NCBI GenBank assembly: GCA_038133505.1
Contig: JAYPTI010000005.1
Location: 1 to 49,929 of the forward strand
DNA: 49,929 nucleotides
Direction: 5' to 3'
Source of the DNA: JAYQUR01 sp038133505
GTDB lineage: Bacteria > Pseudomonadota > Alphaproteobacteria > MPNO01 > UBA830
In this document: in pieces, positions 41,785-49,929 of the stretch
How positions within the stretch are numbered: position 1 is the first letter of the stretch
Layout: each line of letters opens with the position of its first letter
Position numbers and translations under genes: made by a program
The notes under the pieces: generated by a model
What the model was told of the DNA's origin: nothing
The model's database searches: none
Seen by the model: only the letters and a program-made list of their open reading frames with translations

Positions 41785-41988
41785 CTAGAACCCCGGCCGA
41801 TGCCCCTTCAGGGGAACCGTGAGCGACATGCCGCTGCCGCCGCAGCACGGGCAGCTCATGGCAATCAGGATTTCCTGCTTCTGTTCCTCGGTGAGGTCGG
41901 CATCGTCGAGGATCGCGAACAGCTGCTGACGCATCGCCTGATGCATCGACATATTCGACAGGATGACGTCGTCGTCTTCCTTGCTCAC
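41785..41988 (-). CDS. Small CPCCGG-motif protein (67 aa)
   Basis: The frame starts at a GTG (41988) preceded by AGGGG, which overlaps the TAG of the upstream amidohydrolase gene. It encodes an acidic helical N-terminal part (SMHQAMRQQLFAILDDADLT, then EEQKQEILIAM) and a Cys-rich centre SCPCCGGSGMSL. CPCC with following glycines suggests a zinc knuckle or metallochaperone-like site. I do not recognise the family. Tight coupling to the amidohydrolase argues that it is a real gene, possibly an accessory subunit or metal donor for it. Confidence 0.65.
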   Translation of the reverse strand: MSKEDDDVILSNMSMHQAMRQQLFAILDDADLTEEQKQEILIAMSCPCCGGSGMSLTVPLKGHRPGF

Positions 41989-41999
41989 GCCGGGCGCCC

Positions 42000-43028
42000 C
42001 TACTCGGCGGCTTCCCGGTAGGTCGCGAGCGGCACGAGGTCCGCCAGCATGCCCGCCGCGTTGTCGTGCAAGATCATGCGTTTTTCCTGCTCGCTGAGGC
42101 TCGTCTGATCGAGCTCCCGGTTCGACCATTCGCAACCGAACTCGGTGCCGTCGGTCCCGAAGACGATCCGGTCGGCGCCATAGGCCGCGACGCCAAGCTC
42201 GATCGATCCCGCGCCGAACGAGTTGCAGTCGTACCAGAGGTTCGGCTTGACCACCCGCGTCGACGGCTGCGGCTCGTCGGACGTATCGAGCAGGTTCCGA
42301 TGATCCATCCGCGACAGCTCGAATGCGACGTTGCCGCCGAGATTGTGGATATGGACCTTGGCGTTCGGATAATCGTCGAGGATGTCCGTCATCGTCAGCG
42401 TCACCGTGCAGGACGACAGGTTCGCTTGCATGTCGAGCGTGCCGAGCCGGCGGACGAAATTGTCGGTGCCGGGCTTCACGCGCGGCCACTCGTCGCCGGG
42501 GCGCGGGCCCCAGTGGATGAACAGCACGGCGCGGTGACGGTTGGCGACCTCCAGGATCGGCCGGTAGGCCTGCGCGTCCTCGTAGGTGCGGAACGCGTTG
42601 CCGGGCACGATGGCGCCGATGATGCCGGGCAGGCCCATCGCACGGTCGAACTCGGCGACCGCGGCTTCGAGATCGGCGAGCGGCAGCGACGCATAGGCCG
42701 CAAACCGGCCCTCGTGCTCGGCGCAGATCTTCGAGACGCCGTCGTTGTAGAGCTGCACCAGCGGCAGCGACTCCTCGACCGGCAGGCGCTCGACCCACTG
42801 GTGCGGGCCCCACAGCGACAGCACGCCGGTCGTGATGCCCTGGCGGTCCATTTCGGCAAGGCGCGTTTCCAGATCGTCGAACATGCCGTCGGCCGCCTGT
42901 TCGCCCCGCTGCGAGCGGATGACCTCGACACCGTCGTCGTTGGTGACGATATGCGGCGGCTGTTTCCGCGCGCGGAACGCCTCGCGCAGTTCGGGCGGGC
43001 TCCAGTGGGCATGCATGTCGATGGTCAT
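42000..43028 (-). CDS. Amidohydrolase family 2 protein (ACMSD/decarboxylase type), third copy
   Basis: A 342-residue TIM-barrel enzyme with TIDMHAHWSPPELREAF, LFIHWGPRPGDEWPR, KVHIHNLGGNVAFELSRMDH and VFGTDGTEFGCEW as metal sites. It is more distant from the two other amidohydrolases, with longer insertions. The start at 43028 has AGGAGACGTTCC before it; the longer frame would cross the divergent promoter. It is transcribed toward the operon end and followed by the CPCC protein gene. Probably a hydrolase or decarboxylase in the same catabolism. Confidence 0.9.
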   Translation of the reverse strand: MTIDMHAHWSPPELREAFRARKQPPHIVTNDDGVEVIRSQRGEQAADGMFDDLETRLAEMDRQGITTGVLSLWGPHQWVERLPVEESLPLVQLYNDGVSKICAEHEGRFAAYASLPLADLEAAVAEFDRAMGLPGIIGAIVPGNAFRTYEDAQAYRPILEVANRHRAVLFIHWGPRPGDEWPRVKPGTDNFVRRLGTLDMQANLSSCTVTLTMTDILDDYPNAKVHIHNLGGNVAFELSRMDHRNLLDTSDEPQPSTRVVKPNLWYDCNSFGAGSIELGVAAYGADRIVFGTDGTEFGCEWSNRELDQTSLSEQEKRMILHDNAAGMLADLVPLATYREAAE

Positions 43029-43080
43029 GGAACGTCTCCTGCCGGTTTTTCGGATTTGGCGAAGTTTGATACAGAGTACC

Positions 43081-43090
43081 TGACCGGTCA
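43081..43090. promoter_or_regulatory. Palindrome in a divergent promoter region
   Basis: TGACCGGTCA is a perfect 10-base palindrome in the 107 bases between the amidohydrolase and MmgE/PrpD starts. It could be an operator for a regulator of both genes. No regulator gene is adjacent; evidence is symmetry and position only. Confidence 0.35.
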
Positions 43091-43135
43091 ATCGGCCCCG
43101 CTTGCACACGGTTTTTCATTTTACTACAAGAGGTT

Positions 43136-43693
43136 ATGAGCGCACCCACCGCCGCCCTCGCCGGCTTTGCCGCCTCGCTCGAAACCGCCGCCCTGCCCGC
43201 GGCGATCCGCGCGCTCGCGACGCAGCACGTGCTGGACACGGTCGCGGGGATGTACGCGAGTGCCGATATCCCCGAAGCCCGCAGAGTCTGCGACGCGTTC
43301 GGCGGATCGGATGCGGAGACGGCGGGCAAGCTCGGCATGCTGGCGCATGCCGCCGAATCCGATCCGATCCACGCCGGCACGACGCTGTGCGCGGGGCTGA
43401 TCACGGCGCCGCCGGCGCTCGTTTTGGCTCAAGACGGCCGAGACGCGCTGGCCGCAATCGTCGTGGGATACGAGGTCGTCATCCGGATCGGCGAGGCGCT
43501 GGGCTCGGGGCGCCTGCTGGGCATGGGCTGGTGGCCGACAGCGGTTCTGGGAAGCGCGGGCGCGGCAGTCTCGGCGGCACGCGCGCTCCGGCTCGACGCC
43601 GACACGACCCGCAACGCGCGCGGCCGGCCGCCCCGGCACACCGGCCGCCCCCGGGCGGGGGCCGCGGGCCCGCCCGCAACCCACCCACAACAG
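43136..43693 (+). CDS. MmgE/PrpD-family protein, N-terminal part before a gap
   Basis: The start MSAPTAALAGFAASLETAAL with HVLDTVAGMYAS and AESDPIHAGTTLCAG is typical of the MmgE/PrpD (2-methylcitrate dehydratase-like) fold, and LGMGWWPTAVLGSAGAAVSA is a conserved block. After LDADTTRNA (near 43615) homology ends and the sequence becomes an unusual G+C-rich stretch up to the N run. The last 75 bases are probably a contig-end artefact rather than coding. Members dehydrate, isomerise or epimerise small polycarboxylates or related acids. Confidence 0.85.
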
Positions 43694-43704
43694 NNNNNNN
43701 NNNN
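43694..43704. other. Assembly gap (11 N)
   Basis: Eleven N inside the MmgE/PrpD gene. The frame changes across it, as expected for a gap of arbitrary size. Confidence 0.99.
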
Positions 43705-44474
43705 CGCCGGAATCGCGCAATCTGCTGGCGGCGAATGCAGTTCGAACTGGCGTCGAGGCGGCGCTTGCCGCGCAAAGAGGGCTGAAAGGCCCGTCGGAGC
43801 CGCTGACCGGCGACCGGTCCGTTCTCGACGCCTTCGGCGGCGAACCGGATGCATCGCGTCTGCTGAAAGGGCTCGGAACCGACTGGAAGATCGCCGCGAC
43901 CAGCCTCAAGCGCTGGCCTTGCGCCCTTCAGGCGCAGTCCGCGCTGGATGCGCTTCAGCGAGTCGTGGAGGAGTCAGGCATCGCGCCGTCGGACATCGGG
44001 AAGATCCGGATCTTCCTGCCTGAGGCGATGCGCCGCATCGTCGACCGGCCGGGCCCGCCCGCCTCGCGCTTCGCAGCGGCCGCAAATATGCGCTTCCTCG
44101 CTGCAATTCTCCTTGGCGACGGCGACATCGCGCCTGTGCGCATGGCAGGCCCATGCGACGGAGCCGCCATCGCCGCACTTATGGAAACGATCTTCATCGA
44201 GGCTGACCCGGCGTTGGAACCGCTGCACCCCGCAGCATGGCCGGCGCGGGTGGAGATCGACGCGGCCGCCGGCACGTTTACGGCCGAGACGCGCAATCCG
44301 CCGGGCCACCCCGACGCCCCGCTCCCGATAGCGTTCACGGTCGCGCGGTTCCGGGACTGGAGCGCACCGCACCTCCCGGAAAAAGACGCGCAATCGATGA
44401 TCGATGCAATTTCAGGTTTGGAAAACGGCGGCGACATGGGCGGGATCGTCGCGTCACTGCGCGACCTGCTTTAG
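43705..44474 (+). CDS. MmgE/PrpD-family protein, C-terminal part after a gap
   Basis: The downstream frame begins PESRNLLAANAVRTGVEAAL and runs through AQRGLKGPSEPL and LKRWPCALQAQSALDAL, conserved in the family, to GGIVASLRDLL and TAG. It fits the C-terminal half of the gene that starts at 43136, with perhaps a short coding segment lost in the gap. Its stop overlaps the stop of the convergent M24-like gene by three bases. Confidence 0.85.
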
Positions 44475-45472
44475 AGCGGCACGACCCCGCCATCCCCGGA
44501 CAGAACCGGCAGGCTCGCGAGATGCAGCGCGCCGTCGACCGATAGAACCGCACCGACGACGCCGGGCGCGCCAGCCGGCAGGCCGACCACCGGGGACAAG
44601 GGCGCAGTGCCGATGCAGGCCTCCAGGACGACGCTGTCGACCGTTATGCCTCCATCAGCCGCCCCGACGCTCGGGGTCGGGTTGCTGGCAAGCCAGGCCG
44701 CAACTTTCTCGTCTCCGTCGCCTGGCGTCCGCCCGATGCGGACCCAGTGTCCCTTGCGGGCCAGCGAGACGCGGACGGCGTAGCGGGCACCGAGTTCCAC
44801 GTCACCGTCGATGCGCCGGAGCGCTGTGTCATGCGCGAGGTCGGGCGCCAACTCGACGATCACTTCCTCCGCGCCGGCGAGCCGCGCCGGGCCTTCGATC
44901 GCCGCCGTCAGGGCGCCGCTGCGCCGCCATGGCCCCTCGCCGAGAGCTTTGTCGAGGCACTCGCTTGCGAGCGCCGCGGCGCTGCGGGTGATCGCGATCT
45001 CCGCGTCGTCGGCGGGGTGGCGGACGGACCGGAACAGCGCCGTCGCATCGACCATTTCGGTCTTCGTCAGCGCCTCGGAAAGCGGCCGGCCGACGCCGCC
45101 CGGCAGACGGCCGAGTTCGACGATCCCGACCCGCTTCGTGTCGTCCAGCCGTTTCGCAAGGTCCGCGCCGAGACGCGGCGTCGAGACGATCTCGCCCATA
45201 TGCGAGGTCTCGGCGATCCAGCCCGCCACGCGTTTGGACAGACTCACAAAATATTCGGGAGGGCCGTCCGGCGGCAGGACGAGGACGCCCTGCGACCAGT
45301 AAGGCACGAAATGGGTCAGCCAGGAGACCGCCGCGGGCCGCGGGAAATTGTTGTAGAGCAGCAGCGCGTCCAGCCCGTCCACCATCATCGCGTCGCGGCA
45401 GCGCGCCACGCGCGCATCGAGCACGGCGGCGGGAACCTCGGCCTCGTCCCACGACAGAAGACCCCGTCTCAT
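44471..45472 (-). CDS. M24-like protein with degenerate catalytic half
   Basis: The 333-residue protein has a creatinase-N-like first half (LLLYNNFPRPAAVSWLTHFV and GVLVLPPDGPPEYFVSLSKR) followed by a shortened second half. The usual metal-binding pattern of M24 peptidases is not recognisable in it. It could be a non-catalytic partner of the M24 protein encoded just upstream. The ATG overlaps the preceding stop (ATGA), so the two are translationally coupled. Family assignment is moderate. Confidence 0.65.
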   Translation of the reverse strand: MRRGLLSWDEAEVPAAVLDARVARCRDAMMVDGLDALLLYNNFPRPAAVSWLTHFVPYWSQGVLVLPPDGPPEYFVSLSKRVAGWIAETSHMGEIVSTPRLGADLAKRLDDTKRVGIVELGRLPGGVGRPLSEALTKTEMVDATALFRSVRHPADDAEIAITRSAAALASECLDKALGEGPWRRSGALTAAIEGPARLAGAEEVIVELAPDLAHDTALRRIDGDVELGARYAVRVSLARKGHWVRIGRTPGDGDEKVAAWLASNPTPSVGAADGGITVDSVVLEACIGTAPLSPVVGLPAGAPGVVGAVLSVDGALHLASLPVLSGDGGVVPL

Positions 45473-46572
45473 GCCGGCACCGACAGCAGTTCGCGCGGCA
45501 GTTTGCTGAAAGTCTCGTAGCCCTTGTCGGTCACGACCGCCGCCTCGCCCAGCACCATGTATCCGACCGCGGGGTGATAGGTGTTCGGGTGCACGATCAC
45601 CGTCGCGCCCGCGGGCAGGACCGTGTCGACGTCCTCGAGGATGTGCGGCGGGTTGTCGACGAACAGGCCGAGCCCGTGGCCGCGCACGCGGGTGTATTCG
45701 CTGGTGCAGTAGATTCCGAGATCGTATTTGCGGAAGACGTCGTTCTCCGCCTTGGCGATCTCTCCCGCGGTGACGCCCGCTTTCAGGATCGCCTGCCCGG
45801 CCTCGACCGCCTCGATATAGACGTCGAAGGCGTCGCGCTGCGCCTGGCTCGGCTCGCCGACGACGAGCGTCCGACAAACCTGCGCATAGTAACCGTCGAC
45901 CGCAGGGGTCAGTTCGGTCGTCACCAGATCGCCGATCTGTATGCGGCGCTCGCCCGGCGGATGCATGCCGCGCACCTCGACGCCGCCCGAGCCGAGGATC
46001 ATGAAGTTCTCCGGGCAGCCCGCCTCGCGGAAGAACGTCTCGATGTCGGCGATCAACTCGTACTCGGCGCGGCCGGGCCGGCACGCCTCCATGAAAACCT
46101 GGTAGCCGCGGTCGGCGATTTCGGCGGCGCGGCGGACGGCCTCGATCTCGACCGGCGACTTGACCAGCAGCAGCCCGTCGATCAGCGCCGTGCCGTCCTC
46201 GACCTCCTTCGCCGCATCGGACGACACAATGCCCCACGGCATCAGCGTCGCGGGCGCGGAGACGATCTTGCGGTTGCCGAGCCGGCCAAGCTCGGCGGTG
46301 ACGGTTTCGACGATATTGTCGCAAGCCACGGTCTCGGCATGGGGCGTCTCGATCCGCGCCCGCGCGGCATCGCCCGGGTGCTCGACGAACAGCCGCGTTT
46401 CGCCGTCGGCGAGGAACAGGGCCATCGCCTCGCCCTCGACCGGCGGAAAATTGGTGACGTAGCGGAGATAGTCGCACTGCCAGGCATTGCCGTAGACGAG
46501 CACCGCGTCGCAGCCCGCCTCGCCCATCGCCGCCATCAGCCGGCGGCGCCGTTCCGCGTGGACGGGCGTCAC
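45469..46572 (-). CDS. M24-family creatinase/Xaa-Pro peptidase-like protein
   Basis: A 367-residue pita-bread-fold protein with a creatinase N domain (AVLVYGNAWQCDYLRYVTNF) and an M24 C domain (ADIETFFREAGCPENFMILG, GDLVTTELTPAVDGYYAQVC, VRGHGLGLFVDNPPHILE). The Asp positions that bind metal in aminopeptidase P are replaced (TEL for the first, AQV for the second), as in metal-free creatinase, so peptidase activity is doubtful. The GTG start overlaps the HyuB stop (GTGA). Together with HyuAB this suggests creatinine, hydantoin or related amide breakdown. Confidence 0.82.
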   Translation of the reverse strand: MTPVHAERRRRLMAAMGEAGCDAVLVYGNAWQCDYLRYVTNFPPVEGEAMALFLADGETRLFVEHPGDAARARIETPHAETVACDNIVETVTAELGRLGNRKIVSAPATLMPWGIVSSDAAKEVEDGTALIDGLLLVKSPVEIEAVRRAAEIADRGYQVFMEACRPGRAEYELIADIETFFREAGCPENFMILGSGGVEVRGMHPPGERRIQIGDLVTTELTPAVDGYYAQVCRTLVVGEPSQAQRDAFDVYIEAVEAGQAILKAGVTAGEIAKAENDVFRKYDLGIYCTSEYTRVRGHGLGLFVDNPPHILEDVDTVLPAGATVIVHPNTYHPAVGYMVLGEAAVVTDKGYETFSKLPRELLSVPA

Positions 46573-48254
46573 TCCGCCGCCTCGCTCTTGCCGTAGCCGT
46601 AGTCCTGGGCGGCCGCGTCTGGCGAGAGAAATCCCTCGCGCAGATCGTCCTCGATGGAGGCGCGGTCGCGCTCGTCCGGCGCGCCGTAGCCGCCGCCGCC
46701 CGCGGTCAGGAAGGTGATCCGGTCGCCGGCGTCGAGCTGGATGTTGGTTTCCTTGGTCACCTGCCGTTCGCTGCCGTCGGTCTTGCGGATGATCGCGACG
46801 TTGGGTCGGCCCTTGGCGCCGCCGAGCACGCCCCACGGCGGATCGACGATGCGCTCGAGATTGATGTTGGCGGACGTCTTCTGCAGACAGCGATAGGTGA
46901 TCACGGTGCCGAGGCCGCCGCGGTGCCTGCCGGCGCCGCCGCTGTCGGGTCGCAGCGCGAATTCCTCGACGACGAAGGGGAAGTTGGTCTCCTGTACCTC
47001 GATGGGCACGTTGCGGACATCGCCCTGGCAGATCGAGACCGACGCGCTCTCGCCGTCGCCGCCGGGACGCCCGCCCCAGCCGCCGCCGAAAATGTTCATC
47101 AGCAGGAAACGCCGCCCGTCCTCCTCGCGGTAGCCGTAGAACGATACCCCGCCCATATCGCCCTTGTGGGCGGCAGGCACCTTGTCGGGCATGGCGGGCG
47201 CGAGCGCCTTCAGGATCGTGTCGATGACCGTCGGCAGCATGATCGACCACAGCCCGATCGCCGCGGGCGGCTTCGCATTGACGATGGTGCCTTCGGGCGA
47301 GACCAGTTTCAGCGGCCGGAAGCAGCCCTCGTTCACCGGCGCGTCCGGCATGGTCAGGCACTTGAAGGCGACGCGCGCGGCCGCGAGCCCGCCGGAGAAC
47401 CCGGAATTGAGCGGCGTCGGCACCTGCGGGTTCATGTCGGAATAGTCGACAGTCATCTCGTCGCCCCTGACCGTCACGGTGACGCGGACGTCGAGCGGCT
47501 TTTCCAGCGTGCGTCCGTCGTTGTCGAGCAGGCTTTCCGCGCTGTAGACGCCGTCGGGGATGCCGGCAATGACCTCGCGCGCCTCCGCCTCCGCCTGATC
47601 CCAGATCTCGGCGATGCAGGCATGCACCGTGTCCGTACCGTAGCGCCCGAAGATTTCGCCGAGCCGCCTTTCGCCGAGATGGCAGGACGCGATCTGGGCG
47701 CGGAGGTCGCCGAGCGAGGATTCGGGGAAGCGCAGGTTGTCCTCGAGGATCTGCCAGACGGCGTCGTTTCGCTTGCCCTCCTCGTAGATCTTGATCGAGC
47801 GAAGCTGCAGGCCTTCCTGGAAGATTTCGTTGGTGGCGTAGGAGCCGAAGCCGACCCGCGTGCCGCCGACGTCTACCCAGTGCGCCCTGTTGGCCGCGAA
47901 CGCGACCAGCTCGCCGTCATGGAAGCACGGCGTGTAGATGACGATGTTATTGAGGTGCTGACCGCAGATCTGCGCGTGGTTCATGATCACGGCGTCGCCC
48001 GGCTTGAAGCCGTCGAGACCGTAGCGGTCGATCCCGTCGAGCACCGCCGCGCCGAGATCGGCAAGGAAGATCGGCAGCCCGCCCTTGTTCTGGCTGATCA
48101 TCCGGCCTTCGGTGTCGATCAGCCCGCAGCAATAGTCGCGGACCTCGTAGATCATCATGTTGTAGGCGGACTTGCAGAGCGCCGTCGCCATGTCCTCGGA
48201 ATAGGCGACGAGCGCATTGCGCACCACTTCGAGCGTTACCGGATGGACGTTCAT
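46569..48254 (-). CDS. hyuB: Hydantoinase B / N-methylhydantoinase beta-type subunit
   Basis: A 561-residue HyuB-family protein with VTLEVVRNALVAYSEDMATA, QNKGGLPIFLADLGAAVLDG, GDAVIMNHAQICGQHLNN, the central DYSDMNPQVPTPLNSGFSGG and the C-terminal RPDSGGAGRHRGGLGTVITY. HyuA and HyuB form ATP-dependent hydantoinases, oxoprolinases or acetone-carboxylase-like enzymes. The ATG at 48254 lies 13 bases after the HyuA stop with AAAGAGG as ribosome site. Confidence 0.93.
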   Translation of the reverse strand: MNVHPVTLEVVRNALVAYSEDMATALCKSAYNMMIYEVRDYCCGLIDTEGRMISQNKGGLPIFLADLGAAVLDGIDRYGLDGFKPGDAVIMNHAQICGQHLNNIVIYTPCFHDGELVAFAANRAHWVDVGGTRVGFGSYATNEIFQEGLQLRSIKIYEEGKRNDAVWQILEDNLRFPESSLGDLRAQIASCHLGERRLGEIFGRYGTDTVHACIAEIWDQAEAEAREVIAGIPDGVYSAESLLDNDGRTLEKPLDVRVTVTVRGDEMTVDYSDMNPQVPTPLNSGFSGGLAAARVAFKCLTMPDAPVNEGCFRPLKLVSPEGTIVNAKPPAAIGLWSIMLPTVIDTILKALAPAMPDKVPAAHKGDMGGVSFYGYREEDGRRFLLMNIFGGGWGGRPGGDGESASVSICQGDVRNVPIEVQETNFPFVVEEFALRPDSGGAGRHRGGLGTVITYRCLQKTSANINLERIVDPPWGVLGGAKGRPNVAIIRKTDGSERQVTKETNIQLDAGDRITFLTAGGGGYGAPDERDRASIEDDLREGFLSPDAAAQDYGYGKSEAAE

Positions 48255-48267
48255 CGCGTTGCCTCTT

Positions 48268-49929
48268 TCAGTCCCCGCCCACACCCGCGACCGCGATGTC
48301 GAGATGGCCGTGCTCGGTCACCGTGGCGACGTCGCCGGGATAGATCAGGATGGTGGAATTCGGTTCTTCGATGACGGCAGGCCCTTCGACGACCGTTCCG
48401 GGCGCGAGGCCCGGCCGCCACAGGATGCGGCTCGCCATGGGTGCGGTGGCATCGTCGAAGATAACGTCCCGCGTCTCTTCGGGGCGTGCGTCCTCGGGCA
48501 CGTAGGCCGCCGACATCCAGTCGAAGGACGTATCGGCGACGGTCGCCCGCAGGATCAGGCGCAGATTGACGATCTGGATGCTCTCGTCCGGCGCAGCGTG
48601 GCCGTAACGGCGGTCGTGCAGCTTGTCGAACGCCTCCCTGAGGGCGCCCGAGCCGCCGCCCGCGAGATCGTCGGGGCCGGCGATGGGCACCGGGATCGTG
48701 TGTTCCTGACCGCGATAGCGCAGATCGGCGGCGAACTGGAAATCCGCCTCGCCGTCCGCCAGCCCCTCCTCCGCGATGCGCGCCGATCCGGCGGCGCGCA
48801 GCGTGTCGAAAGCGGCGCGCGCGGCAACGGCGTCGATATGGGCTAGGTCGCCGACGAAGGTCTGCACGAAATCCTGCCGCCACGGCGCAAGCAGCATTCC
48901 CAGCGCGGAGAAGTTGCCGGGATAGCGCGGAATGACGACCCGCGGGATGAAAATTTCGCGGGCGATGGAGACCGCATGGAGCGGCCCGGCGCCGCCGAAC
49001 GCGATCATCGCGGTGTCGCGCGGGTCGCAGCCGCGCTCGACGGAAACCGTGCGGACCGCAAGCGACATGGAAGCGTCCGCGATGCGCGCGATTCCGAGCG
49101 CCGCGTCGGCGACCGACAGGCCCAGCGGATCGGCGATGCGTTCCTTGATGGCCGCCTCCGAGAGCGATACGTCGAGACCCATCCGGCCCGAGAGAAACCG
49201 TCCAGCATTGAGCCGGTTGAGCACGAGATCGGCGTCGGTGACGACTGGGTCGCCGCCGCCCTTGCCGTAGCAGGCGGGTCCGGGATCGGCGCCGGCGCTT
49301 TCCGGGCCGACATGGAGCCCGCCGCGCGAGTCGGTCCACGCGATGCTGCCGCCGCCCGCGCCGACCTCGACGATATCGACGACGGGCAACTGCATGGGCT
49401 GCCCGCTGGCGTAGCCTCCGATGTAGTAGTCCTCGCTCACCTCGGGCGCACCGTCGGTGATCAGGCTCGCCTTGGCGGTGGTGCCGCCCATGTCGAAGCC
49501 GATGCATTGCTCGAACCCGAGAATGTCGGCGATGCGTCCGGCCGCGATCATCCCGGCGACGGGACCGGATTCCATCATCGTCACAGGCTGCACGCGCGCC
49601 TGGCCGAGCGACATGGTGCCGCCGTTGGACCGCATGATCTGAATGTTGCCGCCGAAAGCGCGCTCGCCCAGAAATCCCTGCAAGCGGTCGAGATAGGTGC
49701 GCACGCGCGGGCCGACATAAGCGTTGAGCGCCGTCGTCGAGGTGCGCTCGTACTCGCGGTATTCGCGGAGGATTTCGTGCGACAGCGAGACGAAGATGTC
49801 GGGGCAGACTCGCGCGAGAATCTCGCCGATGCGCGTTTCGTGCGACGGGTCCGCATAGGCGTGCAACAGGCAGACCGCGACGGAAGAAACGCCCGCCGTC
49901 CGCAGCGCCTCGCCGATCTCCTCGACCTC
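48268..49929 (-). CDS. hyuA: Hydantoinase A subunit, 5' end outside the window
   Basis: The frame is open to the right edge and encodes 553 residues of the HyuA (hydantoinase/oxoprolinase alpha) protein; roughly the first 130-150 residues are missing. Visible features are VCLLHAYADPSHETRIGEIL, the actin-like ATPase block CIGFDMGGTTAKASLITDG, VVDIVEVGAGGGSIAWTDSR, PGPACYGKGGGDPVVTDADL, IAFGGAGPLHAVSIAREIFI and the C-terminal beta domain ending with EEPNSTILIYPGDVATVTE. It is the first visible gene of the four-gene operon. Substrate is unknown: hydantoin, N-methylhydantoin, 5-oxoproline or another cyclic amide. Confidence 0.93.
   Translation of the reverse strand, partial: EVEEIGEALRTAGVSSVAVCLLHAYADPSHETRIGEILARVCPDIFVSLSHEILREYREYERTSTTALNAYVGPRVRTYLDRLQGFLGERAFGGNIQIMRSNGGTMSLGQARVQPVTMMESGPVAGMIAAGRIADILGFEQCIGFDMGGTTAKASLITDGAPEVSEDYYIGGYASGQPMQLPVVDIVEVGAGGGSIAWTDSRGGLHVGPESAGADPGPACYGKGGGDPVVTDADLVLNRLNAGRFLSGRMGLDVSLSEAAIKERIADPLGLSVADAALGIARIADASMSLAVRTVSVERGCDPRDTAMIAFGGAGPLHAVSIAREIFIPRVVIPRYPGNFSALGMLLAPWRQDFVQTFVGDLAHIDAVAARAAFDTLRAAGSARIAEEGLADGEADFQFAADLRYRGQEHTIPVPIAGPDDLAGGGSGALREAFDKLHDRRYGHAAPDESIQIVNLRLILRATVADTSFDWMSAAYVPEDARPEETRDVIFDDATAPMASRILWRPGLAPGTVVEGPAVIEEPNSTILIYPGDVATVTEHGHLDIAVAGVGGD

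Noticed and set aside
41989..43404. 539-codon reverse frame covering the amidohydrolase and the CPCC gene
   Set aside because: Only its last 67 codons, from the GTG at 41988, look coding; the rest is a shadow of the amidohydrolase and MmgE genes.
955..49929. Genome-wide recoding of TAG as a sense codon
   Set aside because: Ten genes with normal family ends (lepA ends IGDE-TAG) terminate at TAG, so wholesale reassignment does not fit; only local readthrough or mutation remains.
1..49929. CRISPR array, rRNA or complete prophage
   Set aside because: No regularly spaced repeats, rRNA sequence or phage structural genes were seen on either strand.

Overview
The window is a high-GC bacterial chromosome segment, most likely from an alphaproteobacterium. 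The evidence is family-level: an Atm1-type ABC exporter, an alphaproteobacterial-style Fur operator, a full CtrA motif (TTAA-N7-TTAAC) before a hybrid kinase, and GTG/TTG starts. Two runs of N (38694-38703 and 43694-43704) show it is a scaffolded draft, possibly a metagenome bin, so joins and single-base oddities need care.

Layout. 1-929: a truncated IS3-family transposase abuts the C-terminal remnant of a large serine recombinase, lying against the 3' end of tRNA-Ser(GGA); this looks like the scar of an integrated element. 956-8360: housekeeping genes (lepA, pheT, pheS, rplT, rpmI) with a convergent iron pair, bfd and bfr, behind a Fur-like palindrome. 8657-25170: mixed metabolic and transport genes: an ACMSD-type amidohydrolase, a CHASE hybrid kinase, an orphan molybdenum hydroxylase subunit, an MgtE-like transporter, a crotonase, a TylF-like methyltransferase, a flavin monooxygenase, DinB, an Atm1 exporter, DUF1045, an aquaporin, a UbiD decarboxylase and a DUF1194 protein. 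25258-34275: a membrane patatin-like protein, a quinone oxidoreductase, an acyl-CoA ligase, a class 1B-like PyrD/PyrK pair, a TPR/2OG-oxygenase-like protein and an XRE regulator.

34358-41766 is a co-directional seven-gene run (MBL hydrolase, rhodanese, UbiD, amidohydrolase, [2Fe-2S] subunit, molybdopterin subunit, TauD/TfdA dioxygenase) that looks like a catabolic operon for a carboxylated aromatic or N-heteroaromatic compound. Facing it are a small CPCC protein and a third ACMSD-type amidohydrolase. The right end holds an MmgE/PrpD gene broken by a gap and a tightly overlapping hyuA-hyuB-M24-M24 operon suggestive of hydantoin, cyclic amide or creatinine-type metabolism.

The most unusual observation is four otherwise intact genes (bfd, bfr, a quinone oxidoreductase, a patatin-like protein) each interrupted by exactly one in-frame stop, always TAG, three of them in the hexamer GTC-TAG. 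In bfr two ferroxidase ligands lie beyond the stop. Ten other genes here end in TAG, so genome-wide recoding is not supported. Nonsense mutation, readthrough or suppression, and consensus error remain open.
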